A stretch of DNA of 64,000 bases. Source: Monodelphis domestica. Its lineage: Eukaryota; Chordata; Mammalia; Didelphimorphia; Didelphidae. The notes under the pieces were generated by a model that ran no database searches, had not been told where the DNA came from, and was given only the letters and a program-made list of their open reading frames with translations. Each line of letters opens with the position of its first letter. Within the stretch, counting starts at the first letter, position 1. Made by a program: the position numbers and the translations under genes. Of the stretch, positions 24,590-37,349 are shown piece by piece. Where the stretch lies: assembly GCF_027887165.1 (NCBI RefSeq), contig NC_077228.1, forward strand, positions 207,089,979 through 207,153,978. The letters run 5' to 3'.

Positions 24590-24862
24590 ACTTGAGGTAG
24601 CTAGATGGCATAGTGCATAGAGGGTTGGACCTGGTGTCAGAAACATTCATCTTCCTGAGTTCAAATCTTGGCCTCAGACACTTACTAGCTGTGTGACCCT
24701 GGACATGTCATTTAACCCCATTAGCCTCAGTTTCCTCCTCTGTAAAACGAGCTGGAGAAGGAAATGGCCAACCACCCCAGTATCTTTGCTGAGAAAATCC
24801 TTTCAAATGGGATCACAGAATTGGACATCACTGAAATTACTGAACAATAAAGACAACCAGGC
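24590..24862 (+). repeat. Marsupial SINE, type A
   Basis: GAGGTAGCTAGATGGCATAG head, GAGCTGGAGAAGGAAATGGC tail. Confidence 0.85.
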
Positions 24863-24935
24863 CAATGGGAGTTAGTGAAGTTTACTGGGCAGCAGATGAT
24901 ACGGCCAGATTTATATTTTAAGAATATTACTTTTG

Positions 24936-25117
24936 GGGGCAGCTGGGTGGCTCAGTGGACTGAGAGCCAGGTCTAGAGATGGGATGTCCTGGTTTCAGAT
25001 TTGGCTTCAGACACTTCCCAGCTGGATGACCCTGGGAAAGTCACTTGACCCTCATTGCCTAGCTCTTACTGCTCTTCTGTCTTAGAATCAATAAAGGCAG
25101 AAGGTAAGGGTTTTTAA
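24936..25117 (+). repeat. Marsupial SINE, type B
   Basis: GGGCAGCTGGGTGGCTCAGT head, GGCAGAAGGTAAGGGTTTT tail. Confidence 0.88.
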
Positions 25118-25136
25118 TAAAAAACAAAACTTTTTT

Positions 25137-25330
25137 TGGGCAGCTAGGTAGCACAGTGAATAGAGTGCCATGGTGGCCAGGAGTTGGGAAGACTTGGGTT
25201 CAAATCCAGCCTCAGACATTTCATAGATTTATGACCCTGGGCAAGGCACTTAATCCCAACTACCTACTCTTCTGCTTTGAAATCAATACTTAATATTGAT
25301 TCTAAGATAGAAGGTAAGTGTTAAAAAAAA
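25137..25330 (+). repeat. Marsupial SINE, type B
   Basis: TGGGCAGCTAGGTAGCACAG head, AGATAGAAGGTAAGTGTT tail with poly-A. Starts 20 bases after the previous copy. Confidence 0.85.
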
Positions 25331-25371
25331 AGAATATCACTTTTGCACCCATGTAGAGTCTATAAAGTTTA

Positions 25372-25608
25372 GGGGCATCTAGATGGTGCAGTGGATAGAA
25401 TTTCTGGCCTGGAATCAGGAGACATCTTCCTAAATTCAAATCTGGCCTCAGATACTTATTAGCTGTATGACCCTATGCAAGTCACTTCATCCTGTTTGCC
25501 TCAGTTTCCTCATCTGTAAAATGAACTGGAGAAGGAATAGCAAACTACTCCAGGATCTTCACCAAGAAAACCCCCCAAAAGGTCACAATGAACTGAACAA
25601 CACTAGTT
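25372..25608 (+). repeat. Marsupial SINE, type A
   Basis: GGGGCATCTAGATGGTGCAG head, AATGAACTGGAGAAGGAA tail, ending CTGAACAACAC. Confidence 0.85.
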
Positions 25609-26722
25609 ATGAAACCCTAGGCTAATTACCTAAGCTCCATGAACATCAGTTTCTTGATCAATTAGGAAAATGGTGATAATAAAATGTATACTACACAGAG
25701 TGATTCCAGAGACAGTGCTATATAATCATTAAAGCTCTGTAGAAATATCAGTTGTATAGCCCATTTACATGGTTTTTAATGGGTAGAGCCATCTTTGCAT
25801 TTATTAATTCAATGCCCTTTCCAGTAAGTTCAGTGTTTCACAGTCACATATCACAGGTACATTTTTTCTCCTACCTCTATAATTTCCAGAAGGATTTTTT
25901 TTTTTACCTACTGGGTGATTTGGTGTACACTGAAGTGTGAATATAAAGTGAACATATCTAGAAAATATGACTTTCCAGGCAAAAAATTCCTTTTCAAGGG
26001 AGTCCCTGAAAAAACAATTTGTAAGGAAATGGTTTCATAACTGGCCTGGGTTCCACCTAATCCATCATCTGCATTTCTTGGTGACTCATGTATTTGTGTA
26101 TGACAGCATTACTAGGAGGGGCTAGAATGATGAGAGTGTAAGAAATGCTTTGCTTGCCAGTAAGACTGCTTCCTTAAGAACAAAGAAGAATCTTGGTGGT
26201 CTAATGCTGGCCTCCACCCATCCTTTCTATAAAAATCAGTTCTCTTCTGTTGAATTAAATGTCATATGGTCTAACTACTCTGCTAGGGGGCTGGATACTT
26301 CCTCAGGATTTTTAACCAGATTATTACTTTTTTGAGTATCTCCCCTAACCTCCTCTGGTGGACATTTGGAATCAGAGGACATAGGTCAAATCCCAGCTCT
26401 TCCACTTACTACCTTTGTGACCCAGAAAAAGTCATTTAGCTTTTCTGGGTTGGATTAGATGAATGCTAAAGTCCCTTCTAACCCTAACATTCTATGATTT
26501 CTCTCTATGTAATTTCATCTGTAAAATGATAGACTAGATGAACTTTAAAGTTCCTTCTAGTCCTATATCAGTCATTCTATGAGCATGCTGGGAACACTAC
26601 AGATTGACCACAGCACAATGTAAATCTTGTTTTAAGGAATTGACTGGGTGTGTAACTAGAAAATAGGATCAATAAATTTATTAACAGTCAGGACAGTGTC
26701 TGCCCTTAAGAAGCTCAGTCTA

Positions 26723-26885
26723 GGGGCAGCGAGGTGGTACAGTGGATAGAGTACCAGGTATAGAGTTGAGAGGACCTGAGTTCAAATATGACCCTGGGCA
26801 AGTCACTTAACCCCGATTGGCTAGCCCTTGCCCTTCTGCCTTAGAGTTGTTACTAAGATAGAAAATAAGGATGAAAAAAACCTAA
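26723..26885 (+). repeat. Marsupial SINE, type B, shortened
   Basis: GGGGCAGCGAGGTGGTACAG head; the middle is shortened before CCTGGGCAAGTCACTTAACC. Confidence 0.8.
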
Positions 26886-27067
26886 CTACTTAGTCTAGTT
26901 GGTGATGTGAGTACACACACTATTAAAAAATCTTGAGACTGTTTACAAAGTTGTATTTTGATGGATCTGAGGTCAGTCAACATGTCAATGAAACCTTTTA
27001 ATGGGAAATTGTTTTTGAAGATTATCACCAATGTTTGACTTGTAAAAAACCCTATTCTCTTGACTCA

Positions 27068-27830
27068 CATTTTATTTTACTTATTTTTAAATTTTTATTT
27101 AAGTATTTTTCCATGGTTCCACAACCCAAATTCTTTCTCTCCCCTTTTCCCTCCACCCCTCCCAGAATTGACAAGCAATTCCACTGGGTTATTCATGTAT
27201 TATCATTCAATATCTATTTCCATAATACTCATTTTTGTAATAATCTTTTAAAAACCCAAACCCCACATCCAATACCTATATAAACAAGTGAAAATTCAAA
27301 TGTTTTCCTTCTGCCTTTCTATTCCCACAGTTATTCCCCTGACTGTAGATAGCATTCTTTCTCATAAGTCCCTCAGAATTTTCCTGGATCATTGCATTGC
27401 TGCTGGTAGAGAAGTCCATTATGTTCAATTGTGCCACAGTGTATCAGTCTCTGTGTATAAGGTTCTCCTGGTTCTGCTCTTTTCACTCTGCATCAATTCC
27501 TGGAGGTTGTTCCAGTTCACATGGAATTCTTCCAGTTCATTATTCTTTTGAGCACAATAGTATTCCATCACCAACATATACCACAATTTGTTCAGTCATT
27601 CTCCAATCGATGAATACCCCCTCATTTTCCAGTTTGTTGCCACCACAAAGAGCAAGGCTATGAATATTCTTGTACAAGTCTTTTTCCTTATGATCTCTTT
27701 GAGGTACGAACCCAGCAGTCCTGTGGCTGGATCAAAGGGCAGACAGACTTTTAAAGTCCTTTGGGCATAGTTCCAAATTGCCATCCAGAATGGTTGGATC
27801 AATTCATAACGCCACCAGCAGTGTATTAGT
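27068..27830 (-). mobile_element. 5'-truncated LINE-1, minus strand
   Basis: The reverse complement carries the end of L1 ORF2 and the 3' UTR: peptide words such as LFVVATNWKMRGYSSIGE and LPFDPATGLLG resemble the ORF2 C-terminus (L1 PFDPAIPLLG). It is flanked by TTGACTCA at 27,060-27,067 and 27,831-27,838, a probable target-site duplication. Confidence 0.82.
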
Positions 27831-28582
27831 TTGACTCAAGTTTTAGAAAGATGAAAACATTTAAGGTAATCTTAGCCAAAAAGATGAGAAAATAATTGAG
27901 TATGCAATAAGTATAGATAAGAATTGAGGGGATTCTTGAAGCATTGGGACTGGGGGAAAGGTTGATAATTTTAAGCAAACTGAATATGAAAATCTTGCTT
28001 TTTTATACTAATGATTAGAGTATTATTTTGTGAATGACACTTTACAACTTTAAATTCAGCAAACTCTAAGATTAATTTAATTTCTAAGAAATTGATGTAC
28101 ATGGTTAAAAAAAAACAAATCACAACACACCAAATATCAAATGAGAGACATTTGTACAGGGTTGCTGAACTTTACTATAACCAAATCTCGTACTTTTTCC
28201 TTCTACTTTATCTTTTTCTACTGAAAGGTACTCAAGAAGAAAAGCTGACCTAAAATAAACTAAAAAATTCACCCCAAAACCAACAAGGGAACTGAGAGAT
28301 ACCTTAAGATCAATCAAAGACAAACCTCAACCAAATTGAACTGTTCAGCAATTGTGGCAACAGCAATATCTCTGTGGTTCAGCAATATCTCCACCAGGCA
28401 ACCAGGCAATTATTGAGTTTGTGACTTGAATAGAGCACCACCTGATGGTCTTATAGTACATTACATTCCATCATTGATCAGTCAGTATTTATTAAATGCT
28501 TACTATGTGCCAACTATTAGACTAGAAGCTGAGAAAACAAGGACAAAATGAAACATTCTCTAACCCAAGGGGTTTACATGAT

Positions 28583-28728
28583 ATTCTTTTTTTAACCCTT
28601 ATTTTCCATTTTAGAGTTGATACTAAGTTTTGCTTCCAAGGCAGAAGAGCAGTAACTCAGATTTAAACCCAGGACCTCCCATCTCTAGTTCTGGCTCTCT
28701 TTCCACTGAGAAACCTAGCTTTCCCTTT
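28583..28728 (-). repeat. Marsupial SINE, type B, partial, minus strand
   Basis: TTTTAACCCTTATTTTCC at the left, GGACCTCCCATCTCTAG near the right; the middle is missing. Confidence 0.7.
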
Positions 28729-28974
28729 TACAGTCTATTTTTAATACATGCTTGTACATGTACACATAATTCAGGGATGTGGTGGAGCTTGCTCAAATAG
28801 GCTTGAAAGAGCCATTTGCTAAATTGTCATCATGAGGACCTGGCAAATACTACAAACCATGACTTGAATTATTGTTTTGTTGATTGTCTAGACTCTACAA
28901 AGTGGTGGATAAAATTTTTCTGCAGATTAAACCTAAAAGTGTGTCCTGTGTTCTTTAAAAAAAAGCATCCTGGA

Positions 28975-29801
28975 GCAGAATGGCTAATATGACAAAAAAG
29001 GAAAGTAATAAATGTTGGAGGGGATGTGGAAAAATTGGGACATTAATACATTGCTGATGGAGTTCTAAATTGATCCAACCATTCTGGAAGGCAATTTGGA
29101 ATTATGCCCAAAGCGCTTTAAAAGACTACCTGCCCTTTGATCCAGCCATACCACTGCTGGGTTTATACCCCCAAAGGGATAATAGGGAAAAAGACTTGTA
29201 CAAGAACATTCATAGCTGTGCTCTTTGTGGTGGCAAAAAATTGGAAAATGAGGGGATGCCCTTGAATTGGAGAATGACTGAACAAATTGTGGTATATGTT
29301 GGTGATGGAATACTATTGTGCTGAAAGGAATAATAAAGTAGAGGAATTCCATGGAGACTGGAACGAACTCCAGGAATTGACGCAGAGTGAAAGGAGCAGA
29401 ACCAGGAGAACATTGTACACGGAGACAGAAACACTATGGCACAAATGGACTTCACTACTAGCAGCAATGCAATGATCCAGGAAAATTCTGAGGGACTTAT
29501 GAGAAGGAATGCTATCCACATCCAGAGAAAGAACTATGGGAGCAGAAACACAGAAGAAAAACAACTGTTTGATCACATGGGTCAATGGGGATATGATTGG
29601 GGATGTAGACTCTAAGTGATCACCCTGGTGCAAATATTAATAATATGAAAATAGGTCTTGATAAATGGCACATGTAATACCCAGTGAAATTGCTTGTTGG
29701 CTCCAGGAGGGGGGTGGGAGTAGGGGAGGGAAAGAACATGAATCATATAACAATGTAAAAATATTCCAAATTAATTAATTAAATAAACTAAAAAAAAACC
29801 A
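28975..29801 (+). mobile_element. 5'-truncated LINE-1, plus strand
   Basis: Reads the ORF2 C-terminus (IQPFWKAIWNYAQSALKDYL, then PFDPAIPLLGLYPQRDN) followed by the 3' UTR and an A-rich tail. Flanked by CATCCTGGA at 28,966-28,974 and 29,802-29,810. The site begins after TTTAAAA, as expected for L1 target-primed insertion. Confidence 0.85.
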
Positions 29802-29894
29802 CATCCTGGATAACTGTGCAACATTTATCAATGTATCTCTGCATATACTCATTTACAAAATATAAAAGGATATAATAACAATAATAATAATAAC

Positions 29895-30065
29895 CAACAT
29901 TTATATAGTACCTACTCTGAGCCAGACACTGTGCTAAATATTTTACAAATATCTAATCTGATCTTCATAACAACCCTATGAGGTGGGCTCTATTAATACA
30001 GTCACGGTCAAGGAAGCTGAGACAGAGGTTAAGTGATTCGCCCAAGGTCACACAGTTAACATGTG
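29895..30065 (-). repeat. MIR-like SINE, minus strand
   Basis: ACATTTATATAGTACCTACT, CAACCCTATGAGGTGGG, AAGGTCACACAGTTAAC. Confidence 0.65.
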
Positions 30066-30360
30066 AATTCGCTTGGTGATTTCATTGATACAGGGAACTC
30101 AAGGATAAGAAAACTCTCCCTACAAATGCAAGTTGATACCTTTGCAACTTAGTTTTAGCGAGCTGGATGGGGAATTGAGAGGTTAAGCAACCTGCCTAAG
30201 GGTACAACAGATGAAGTCATGACTTGAACTCAGGGTTTTTCCAGATTCAAGGTCAGCATTCAACTTCAGTGTATTATTGGTATCACCTCTCAGATACAAA
30301 ATTAACACAAGATAATTTTAGAGGGAGGCATTAGCAGTTGGGTAGATTAGAAAAGGCTTG

Positions 30361-30710
30361 TAGTAGTAGTAGTGGTAGTCTCTCGGTAACCGAGGATGAC
30401 GTTTGTCTTTGTGCGCTTTCATCAGTGATGTAGATGAGTGTGCACAAAGACACTTGTGTGTGAAGGAGATTTAAGTGGAAAAGTCGATGCACAGAGACAG
30501 TCTCACTCTCTCAGCGTTAGAAGCCTGGGTCCAATGGCATGAAAAATCATTACACCTGGATACTTCCTCAGCTGCATTGGATGGCTGTGTTGTCTTTTGT
30601 GCTCCATCACACCCCTAAGCACTCCACAGTGCTTTGCTGCGTCGCCATCTCAGCCGTTGAACCTTCTTATTGGTTTCTTTCGTCTGTTCCGCTGAAGCAG
30701 TCTCCACATG
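30361..30710. other. Unassigned CpG-bearing sequence with a short palindrome
   Basis: Contains CTCGGTAACCGAG (30,381-30,394 region), GCTGCGTCGCC and CTTTCGTCTGTTCCGC. It holds more CpG than its surroundings and none of the SINE or L1 words used elsewhere. It may be a repeat family I do not recognise. Confidence 0.4.
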
Positions 30711-32399
30711 CTGGGTAAGGTGGCATTTGAGATGAACTTTGAGGGGAAAGCAGGTATAGGTAAGGGGGAAGTGCAAAGACACAAAGATCAGGAAATATTG
30801 AATATCTTGTCTCTTTCAGCAACAGGAGGAGGAATAGATATGAAGTTAGATTGGGTTGATTAAAGGGTGTGTGCAAGGGGAAAAGATATAAAGATTGGAA
30901 ATGTATCTGATCATAAGCAGCTTTAAAGCCAAATTAATCTTAGAAAAAATAGGAAGCCACTGGAATTCATTGAATAGGAGGTTGACCCGCTCATTTTGGC
31001 AGCCTTAATTTCTCCTTTACTCGCTAGTCTCAAATCTCCAACTGTCTATTGAACTTCTCAACTTTATTTCATAAACACCTTAAACTCTCGATGTTCGAAA
31101 CATCATTAATTCACCCACCCCCACCCCAAGTCTTCCCCCTTTTCTAATTTATCTGTTACTGTTGAGAATACCAATATACTCTCAATCATCCAGGATAACA
31201 ATCTAGGTTTCAACCATAAATTCTCATAATCTTTCTCGTTGATCAACTCTGTCAATTCCACCTTCTTAACATCTCTTGTGCATTGCCTCTTCTATCCTTT
31301 GACACTGCTACCACTCTGATGTGGGGCCTTATCTTTTAATTCCTTCTGGGTTGTGATATCCTTGCTTTAATTCTCTCCCTGTTCTAGTTTCTCTTCCACT
31401 TAGCCAGGTCAATTTCCTTTCCAAAAATGCAATCCATGTCACTCTCTTATTCATTAAACCCCAAACAGACTCTATACCCTCTAGGATAAAAAAAAAAATC
31501 ATTTGGCTTTTAAAATCCTTCATATCCTGCGGCTTCCCAGTCATTTAACACTTGATCTCTCCTTCCTCCCATATCCTTTAATCTGGCTATTCCTCAATTT
31601 AGACAATCTATTTCCCAGATTTGAACATCTTCACCAGCTGTCCTGTGTCTAGAACTGTCTCCTCTTTTCTCCATCTCCTAGCTTCCTTCAAGCTCCCAGC
31701 TAAAATTTTACCTTCTACAAGTCTTTCCTATTCCTCCTAATGCTGGTACTTTCCCCTCTGTTAATTATCTCTAATTTATTCTGAATGAATCTTGTTTTTA
31801 TCTAGTTGGAGTTCTCTGAGAGAATGGATTGTTTACCCTTTTTTTTTTTGTATCCTCACTACTTAGCACAGTGCCTGGCACAGAGTAGGCATTTAATGCC
31901 TAATGAGACACACAGACATGGAGGCAGCTTTTGTCGAGGACAAATCAGAGAACCTTGAAGTTTGAGGCAGAGATATCATTTAGAAAGCTATTGTAATAGT
32001 CCAGGTGAGATGTGATGAGGACTTGAAACTAGCTTAACAACCACATCAACTGATTGGGCTGTTTGTCTTACTGCAGTGCTCCAAATGTCATAGAAAATGC
32101 ACCTGACAAGAGCCTACACAATTTAAATCCGAGTTACAAAGGGAATTGGGGCAAGGTGGGGCCAAAAGAAAGGGTGAGTTTTATTAAGAAGAAAGAGAGT
32201 AGGCAGAGATATTAATAGCATGTAAACTAATGGAGGTGCCGGTTTGGGCCAGTCTTTATAGCCCTCACAACTAATGCTGGGTCTGGCACATAGAAAGAAT
32301 TTACCATGTTTGTTGAACTGGGCTCAGAAGAAGAGAAGGGCAGAGATTAGCGCTTGGTGTTGGAGAAGAAAGAAGAGTTTTTGTAGGAAAAGGAAAGAC

Positions 32400-32958
32400 A
32401 TCGCTGTAGAAAAAGTGGGGAAGAGGCTCGTCGTGGGCAGGAAGGAGAGGAAAGCAGAGAGAAGAGATCGAAAGGAACTCGAAGAAGGAAGGCAGAAGCT
32501 AGGGACGAAAAAGCGGAGCGAAAAAAGAGGGCGCAGACAAGGGCATTGGACAGCAGTCTCTCGACGGCAAGCTTGGAAGGGCGCCCGGGGTTGGGCTGGT
32601 CCACATGAGGTCACTAGCCCTTGTGAGGTGGCGGGACAGGATGCGCCAGGTCCCCACCTCCAGAGGCAGCAGCCCGCAGGCTACTCTGTCCTCTGGGCTA
32701 CCCCCGGGCGCACGGAGAGAAGCAAGCGCGCGTGGGAGCAGGCAGGCGGCACGGGGCAGGCGGCATAGAAGCCTGCCTCACAGCCCCTGCCTTGCTCCCC
32801 TTTGGTTCTTGGGCTCACTCAGGTGATGTCCCTGAATTCGGGAGCGTGGGGAGCTCGAGCTCGCGGCTGTGCGCAGGCATACGAGTTACTGCTGGCGTGG
32901 GAGCGAATGTGAGTGGGTTGTGGGGGTGTGTGTGGCCCGGGTGCGTGAGCGAGCGAAC

Positions 32959-32970
<12 letters not shown>
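32400..32970 (+). promoter_or_regulatory. EFCAB13: CpG island, likely promoter and first non-coding exon of EFCAB13
   Basis: The only stretch in the window with dense CpG (clusters such as GGGCGCACGG, GCGCGCG and CTCGAGCTCGCGGC), beginning in a purine-rich part and ending at a (GT)n tract at 32,961. It lies 4.4 kb upstream of the exon with the EFCAB13 start codon, whose sequence opens after a splice acceptor, so an upstream non-coding exon is required. The first-exon donor cannot be chosen by eye. The long open frame here (32,274-32,768) looks like a product of high GC and low stop density, not a gene. Confidence 0.6.

Positions 32971-33004
<34 letters not shown>
32961..33004. repeat. (GT)n microsatellite at the edge of the CpG island
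   Basis: About 44 bases of GT directly after GCGAACGTGC. Confidence 0.95.
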
Positions 33005-33006
<2 letters not shown>

Positions 33007-34336
33007 GTGGTGGTGTCTGCACTTATGTATCAGTTGTGGAGTCGTGTGTGCCTGGGCGTTTGTGCGCAAGAGAACAGTTTAGGGACTTTGGGGAATGGGT
33101 GAAGAGATTGATAGGAGTAGTCTTGGAAAGAGATGACCAGGGCAGACAATGATGAAGCAGAGGGAAAGAGAATAGAGAGAAGTAATGAAAACATTGAGAC
33201 AACATGTATGGGAAAGTGAAAGGGGGGTACGACAAGGTGAGAGGGGACAGGATGTCTTTTAGGAATTGTAGTGATGATAAAATGAGTGAGGCAGAGTGAG
33301 CAGCCCTTAGTGAGTATGGCCAGGGTGTAGTTGTAGAAGGAAGAACAGGGCAAGTAGAAAGTACAGGTTGTAGTGTTTCTGTTTCTAGGAAAATAGCTCG
33401 AAATTCTGTCAGAGTGGGGATAATTTTGGTAATTTCTAGAAATTTGGGGGCAGTAATATTTTGTAAACAGACACACCTGTAATGTCTAGAGGACCAGCCC
33501 CAAAGACCTGAGTAAAAGTGTTCACTTTAAGCAATCCTGGCTGGGTGAGTGAACAAGTCCCATCACCTCTCTAAAATGGAGGATGATTGCCCCTCTGTAC
33601 AGGGGAAATTTCTTCACCAGGAGTTAGCTATCTAGATGAAATCACAGGTCTAGGCAAAAATGAATACTGGCTGTTGATTAGAAAGGGAAGCTTTAGAGTT
33701 AGTCCTTTCACTCTGTTTACCTAATTTATTGAAAACTGGTGTGGTCCTTCTGGTAGAAACAGCATCGCACTGGAAATCAGGAGGTTTGGGTTTTATTCTA
33801 GCTCAAAATTGGATCATTAATTAATTAATTAGCCATGTGACATTCCTCAAGTTATTATTTTTATGCCTTACTTTCCTTATGAATATGAGAAAGGCATTCA
33901 TAGATTAAATGTTTCCTAAAGTCTCTCCTATTTCTAAAAATCACATGATTCTATGAGACATTGCACAGATTATCTCCCAATTCTGTATATGTGCTAGTGA
34001 ATAAAATGATGAAAATCTTACTTGCTGTCAAAGAAGGGTTTTTTTTTTTTAAATTAGAGGACTTAAAAAGATTTAAGATCTATTTTTATAACCAATGTAT
34101 CATAATTCTCTGTTGTGTTTTGAAGGTGTCCTTTATGTGTCATAATATGCTGTGTTTCCTCATTTTCCTTTGCAGTTTTTTTAACAATAGGGTTGATTGG
34201 GGTGAGGGTGAGGAGTAGGTAGAAATCATTTTGGATAGAGGTGTCATTGATGGAGAAACAGATTGATAAGCACTGATGTAGTGGACTTGATATCAGATTG
34301 ATCTCTATATTTCAAAGTGGCCACAAAGTTACAATT

Positions 34337-34512
34337 TTTTTTAAACCCTTACCTTATGTCTTGGAATCAATATTGAGTGGCAAGGGCTAGGCAATGGGGA
34401 TTAAGTGATTTTTCCAGGATCACAAAACTAGGAAGTGTCCGAAGTCAGATTTGAACCTAGGACCTCCCATCTCTAGGCCAGGCTCTTAATCCACTGAGCA
34501 ACCCAGCTGTCC
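34337..34512 (-). repeat. Marsupial SINE, type B, minus strand
   Basis: TTAAACCCTTACCTTATGTC to CAACCCAGCTGTCCCC. Confidence 0.8.
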
Positions 34513-34629
34513 CCAGGAAGTAACAATTTTGAGAATATACATTCCATGGAGTAAAACTGATCATTTAAGAACAGGATCAGATTTCGTGTGCTTCTTGTAA
34601 TTAAGAATAATTTCACCTGTGAATCATAA

Positions 34630-34862
34630 ATGTGATAATTGCTCAGTTGTATCTGACTATCACCCCATTTGGGGTTTTCTTAGCAAAGATATTGCAGTGG
34701 TTCCCTTCTCTCGCTCATTTTACAAATGAGTAAATGGAGGCAAAAAGAATGAAGTGTCTTGCCCAGGGTCACACAGCCAGGAAGTGTTTAAACTCATCAA
34801 GAAGATGAGTTTCTCAGACTCCAGGCCCAGCAGTCTATCCATTGTACCACCTAGCTATTCCA
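34630..34862 (-). repeat. Marsupial SINE, type A, minus strand
   Basis: ACCCCATTTGGGGTTTTCTT at the left, TACCACCTAGCTATTCC at the right. Confidence 0.8.
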
Positions 34863-37349
34863 ATTGATAAATCCTTTGTTAAAAATATGTTCTTTATTTT
34901 TCTACACTGCCCTTTCCATTCAACAGAATTTTGTAGGGTCATGAGATTTTGAGCCTCTTCAATCTACTCTTTATACCACCCCATTATTTGTCTTTATGCC
35001 TGAATTTATTCATTTCATACCTCCTACCTAGAAAATCTTCAGCCCCTATAACAGCCTAATAAATGAAGCTCAAATTCCTTGCCTGGAATTCCCAAGGCCT
35101 TAATTACTTGCTGCCATTCACATTATGCTCCAACTAAAAGCTCAAATTGGCCTGGACTTTTCTATATCTATCCCTTTAGGTATACTGTCCACTATGTTCT
35201 CAATTTCCATTTTCCTGTTAAATTCCTGCCCACAATGCCACTGTGAAGCCTAGTACTTTGTTCTGGAGCATGGTGAATAGAGAATTAGCCTTGAAGTCAG
35301 AAGAACTGGGGTAAAATCTGACTTTTTTAGAGTCCAAATACAGGCTGTGTGGCCCTTGGAGACTTACTTAAACCTTCAGTGGTTCTCAAAGTGTGATGAG
35401 GGGACCTCTGGAGGTGGGGAAATTCATTAGATGATTAATGCAGGAGTTCAGGAGAGAGTTAATGAGGACTAAACAGAATTAGGGATTTACAATGGGAATA
35501 GAAAGAAGATCATTTCATAGAGTATTTTAGAAGAAGAATTGACAGCATGATGATGAGATGTGGAAGCAAGGTAGATCTAAATTCATGATCCTAAAGAAGA
35601 GGGTGTGTGTGATACTGTAGTAATCACATTGGACTTGGAACTAGAATGTTAAATAATTGAGAGTTAACAGCATGTGATTCCTGATAGTATTTATATAACC
35701 CAGATTGAATCAACTGCCAGCACCAGGAGGGAGAAGTGAAGGGAGAGAGGGAGAAAAGTTCAATCACATAACTTAGGAAAACTAATTGGAAATTTGTTAA
35801 TACATTGTAATTGGTTAAAAAATAATATATGATTCCCACATTATTACTTTCTTTCATGAAAAAGTAATCAAAGCCTACTGGAAATCAATAATAAGGAAAG
35901 CCCATCACTTCAACGACCATGTAGAGCAAAAATACACATATCAAAATTGAGAAAGTTTAGAAAGCATATGATGGTGCTGAAAACACTTTTTAGAAGTCCC
36001 TCTGCCAGGGGCTTTATAAGTAAATAATGTCAGATTTCTTTTACATGGCAACCGAAGTGATATTTCTCATTCCATCTCTCCTATTGCCTACAATTTGCCA
36101 GTGTATCTCTTTTGCTAATTTCTGATTGAAATTTTATTGATTCCTATTAACTTCTTTAATTTTGTGAGGCAGGGTAGGTAGGTGGTATAGATCATTAAAT
36201 TTTAAGGCAGAAAGACCTGTATTCAAATCTTGCCTCTTATTCATTCAGGACTTATTAGCTGAATGATCCCCAACATTCAGGTCACTCATTCTCTCTGTGC
36301 CTTGGTCTTACCTATAAAATGGTGTGATGAGTAAAAATTCCAAGAGACTGGGTTCCCAGTAAGAAAAATCAATTTATTCACCAGGCTAGCAATAACCAAT
36401 AAATCAACTGGTCCATGATCTCTCTGTGATCAAAGACAAATTTATTCAGCATCTTGAATCATTAGATGCAGTTCTGGAAGCTCATCATTCAGTTCTCCCC
36501 CAAACATCTCTAATTTGTGAATCCTTAATGAGGAGATGGGTTAATATTTTCCAGTCCCTCCCTGATAACCTCATGATAATGGTGGAAAGCCATATTCCTG
36601 ATCACAGGATTCATATATCCTTGCTGATCTAGATGAAGAAATCAAATTAGATCTGGTGAAGACTGACTTTCTTCTTTCATCCCAAAGTGCAAACCAAAAA
36701 CATTGTCTTCAGACATACTTGGCCAAAACTAGTTTTTGTTAACTAGACAAGATGGAGCTTATAATCTCTACCTTAATTTTACCAAGTTTAGCAGTCACTT
36801 TGGGACAGGGAATGTGAGGTTATTCCTAAGATTCTAAAGACAAATGAATGAGGGAAAAGGATTGAAAAACACTTTGCAGAAATTAGAAATCAAATAATAC
36901 TGTATTAAGAATAAAAATTTCTCCGTGGTGATAATAGAAAGTAGTGATGATAGAAACCATAGCTCATATGGTTGTGGGAGCTAACTTTAAAGTGATATCT
37001 AAATATTCACTTTTATTATCATTTATAATATATGTTAGTGTGTTTTAGTCCACCCTGATGTAGGAAAAAGCACATTGGTACCTGAGTCAGAAGAACTGGG
37101 TTCAGGTCTGGCTTTGTCACTTATTAGCTGAGTGATCTTGGGCAGGTCATTTGACTTGTTTATAAAGTGAAGATAAAACCTCATTGGATCATTTCAAGGA
37201 TATGAGATAACATATAAATATAAGTCATTGTTATTGAGTATTAAGAAATTAATGACATTTTAAAAGCAGGCAGAATCTCCAGTTGGTAAATATGGTCACT
37301 AGGGCTAAGGCTGATATGCCTCTGTTTTTATTTTATATTTTTTTTGTAG

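Larger units (their letters stand above)
17909..32400. other. Intergenic region between ITGB3 and EFCAB13
   Basis: About 14.5 kb with no coding exon I can support. It is filled by SINE copies of both types and both strands, with four plus-strand copies within 24,590-25,608. It also holds two L1 insertions with target-site duplications (27,068-27,830 minus; 28,975-29,801 plus), an L1 3' end (about 23,345-23,575), a GGA-rich tract, two LTR-like blocks (about 19,490-20,340 and 21,450-22,060) and an unassigned CpG-rich stretch at 30,361-30,710. About 30,960-31,800 shows nothing I can name. Confidence 0.75.
32971..37349 (+). other. EFCAB13: Probable first intron of EFCAB13
   Basis: Between the CpG island and the start-codon exon. 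It contains two minus-strand SINEs (34,337-34,512 and 34,630-34,862) and a MIR-like copy near 36,170-36,320. Several AT-rich stretches, including about 33,030-34,330 and 34,870-36,160, show nothing I recognise. Confidence 0.6.

Noticed and set aside
32274-32768. 164-residue open frame across the CpG island, the longest in the window
   Set aside because: Composition is that of purine-rich and GC-rich DNA (Arg/Lys then Gly/Ala/Pro). It shows no recognisable domain, overlaps equally open frames on the other strand, and better fits a promoter or first exon.
33030-33476. 148-residue minus-strand open frame
   Set aside because: No similarity I recognise and no splice or promoter context; a chance frame in low-stop sequence.
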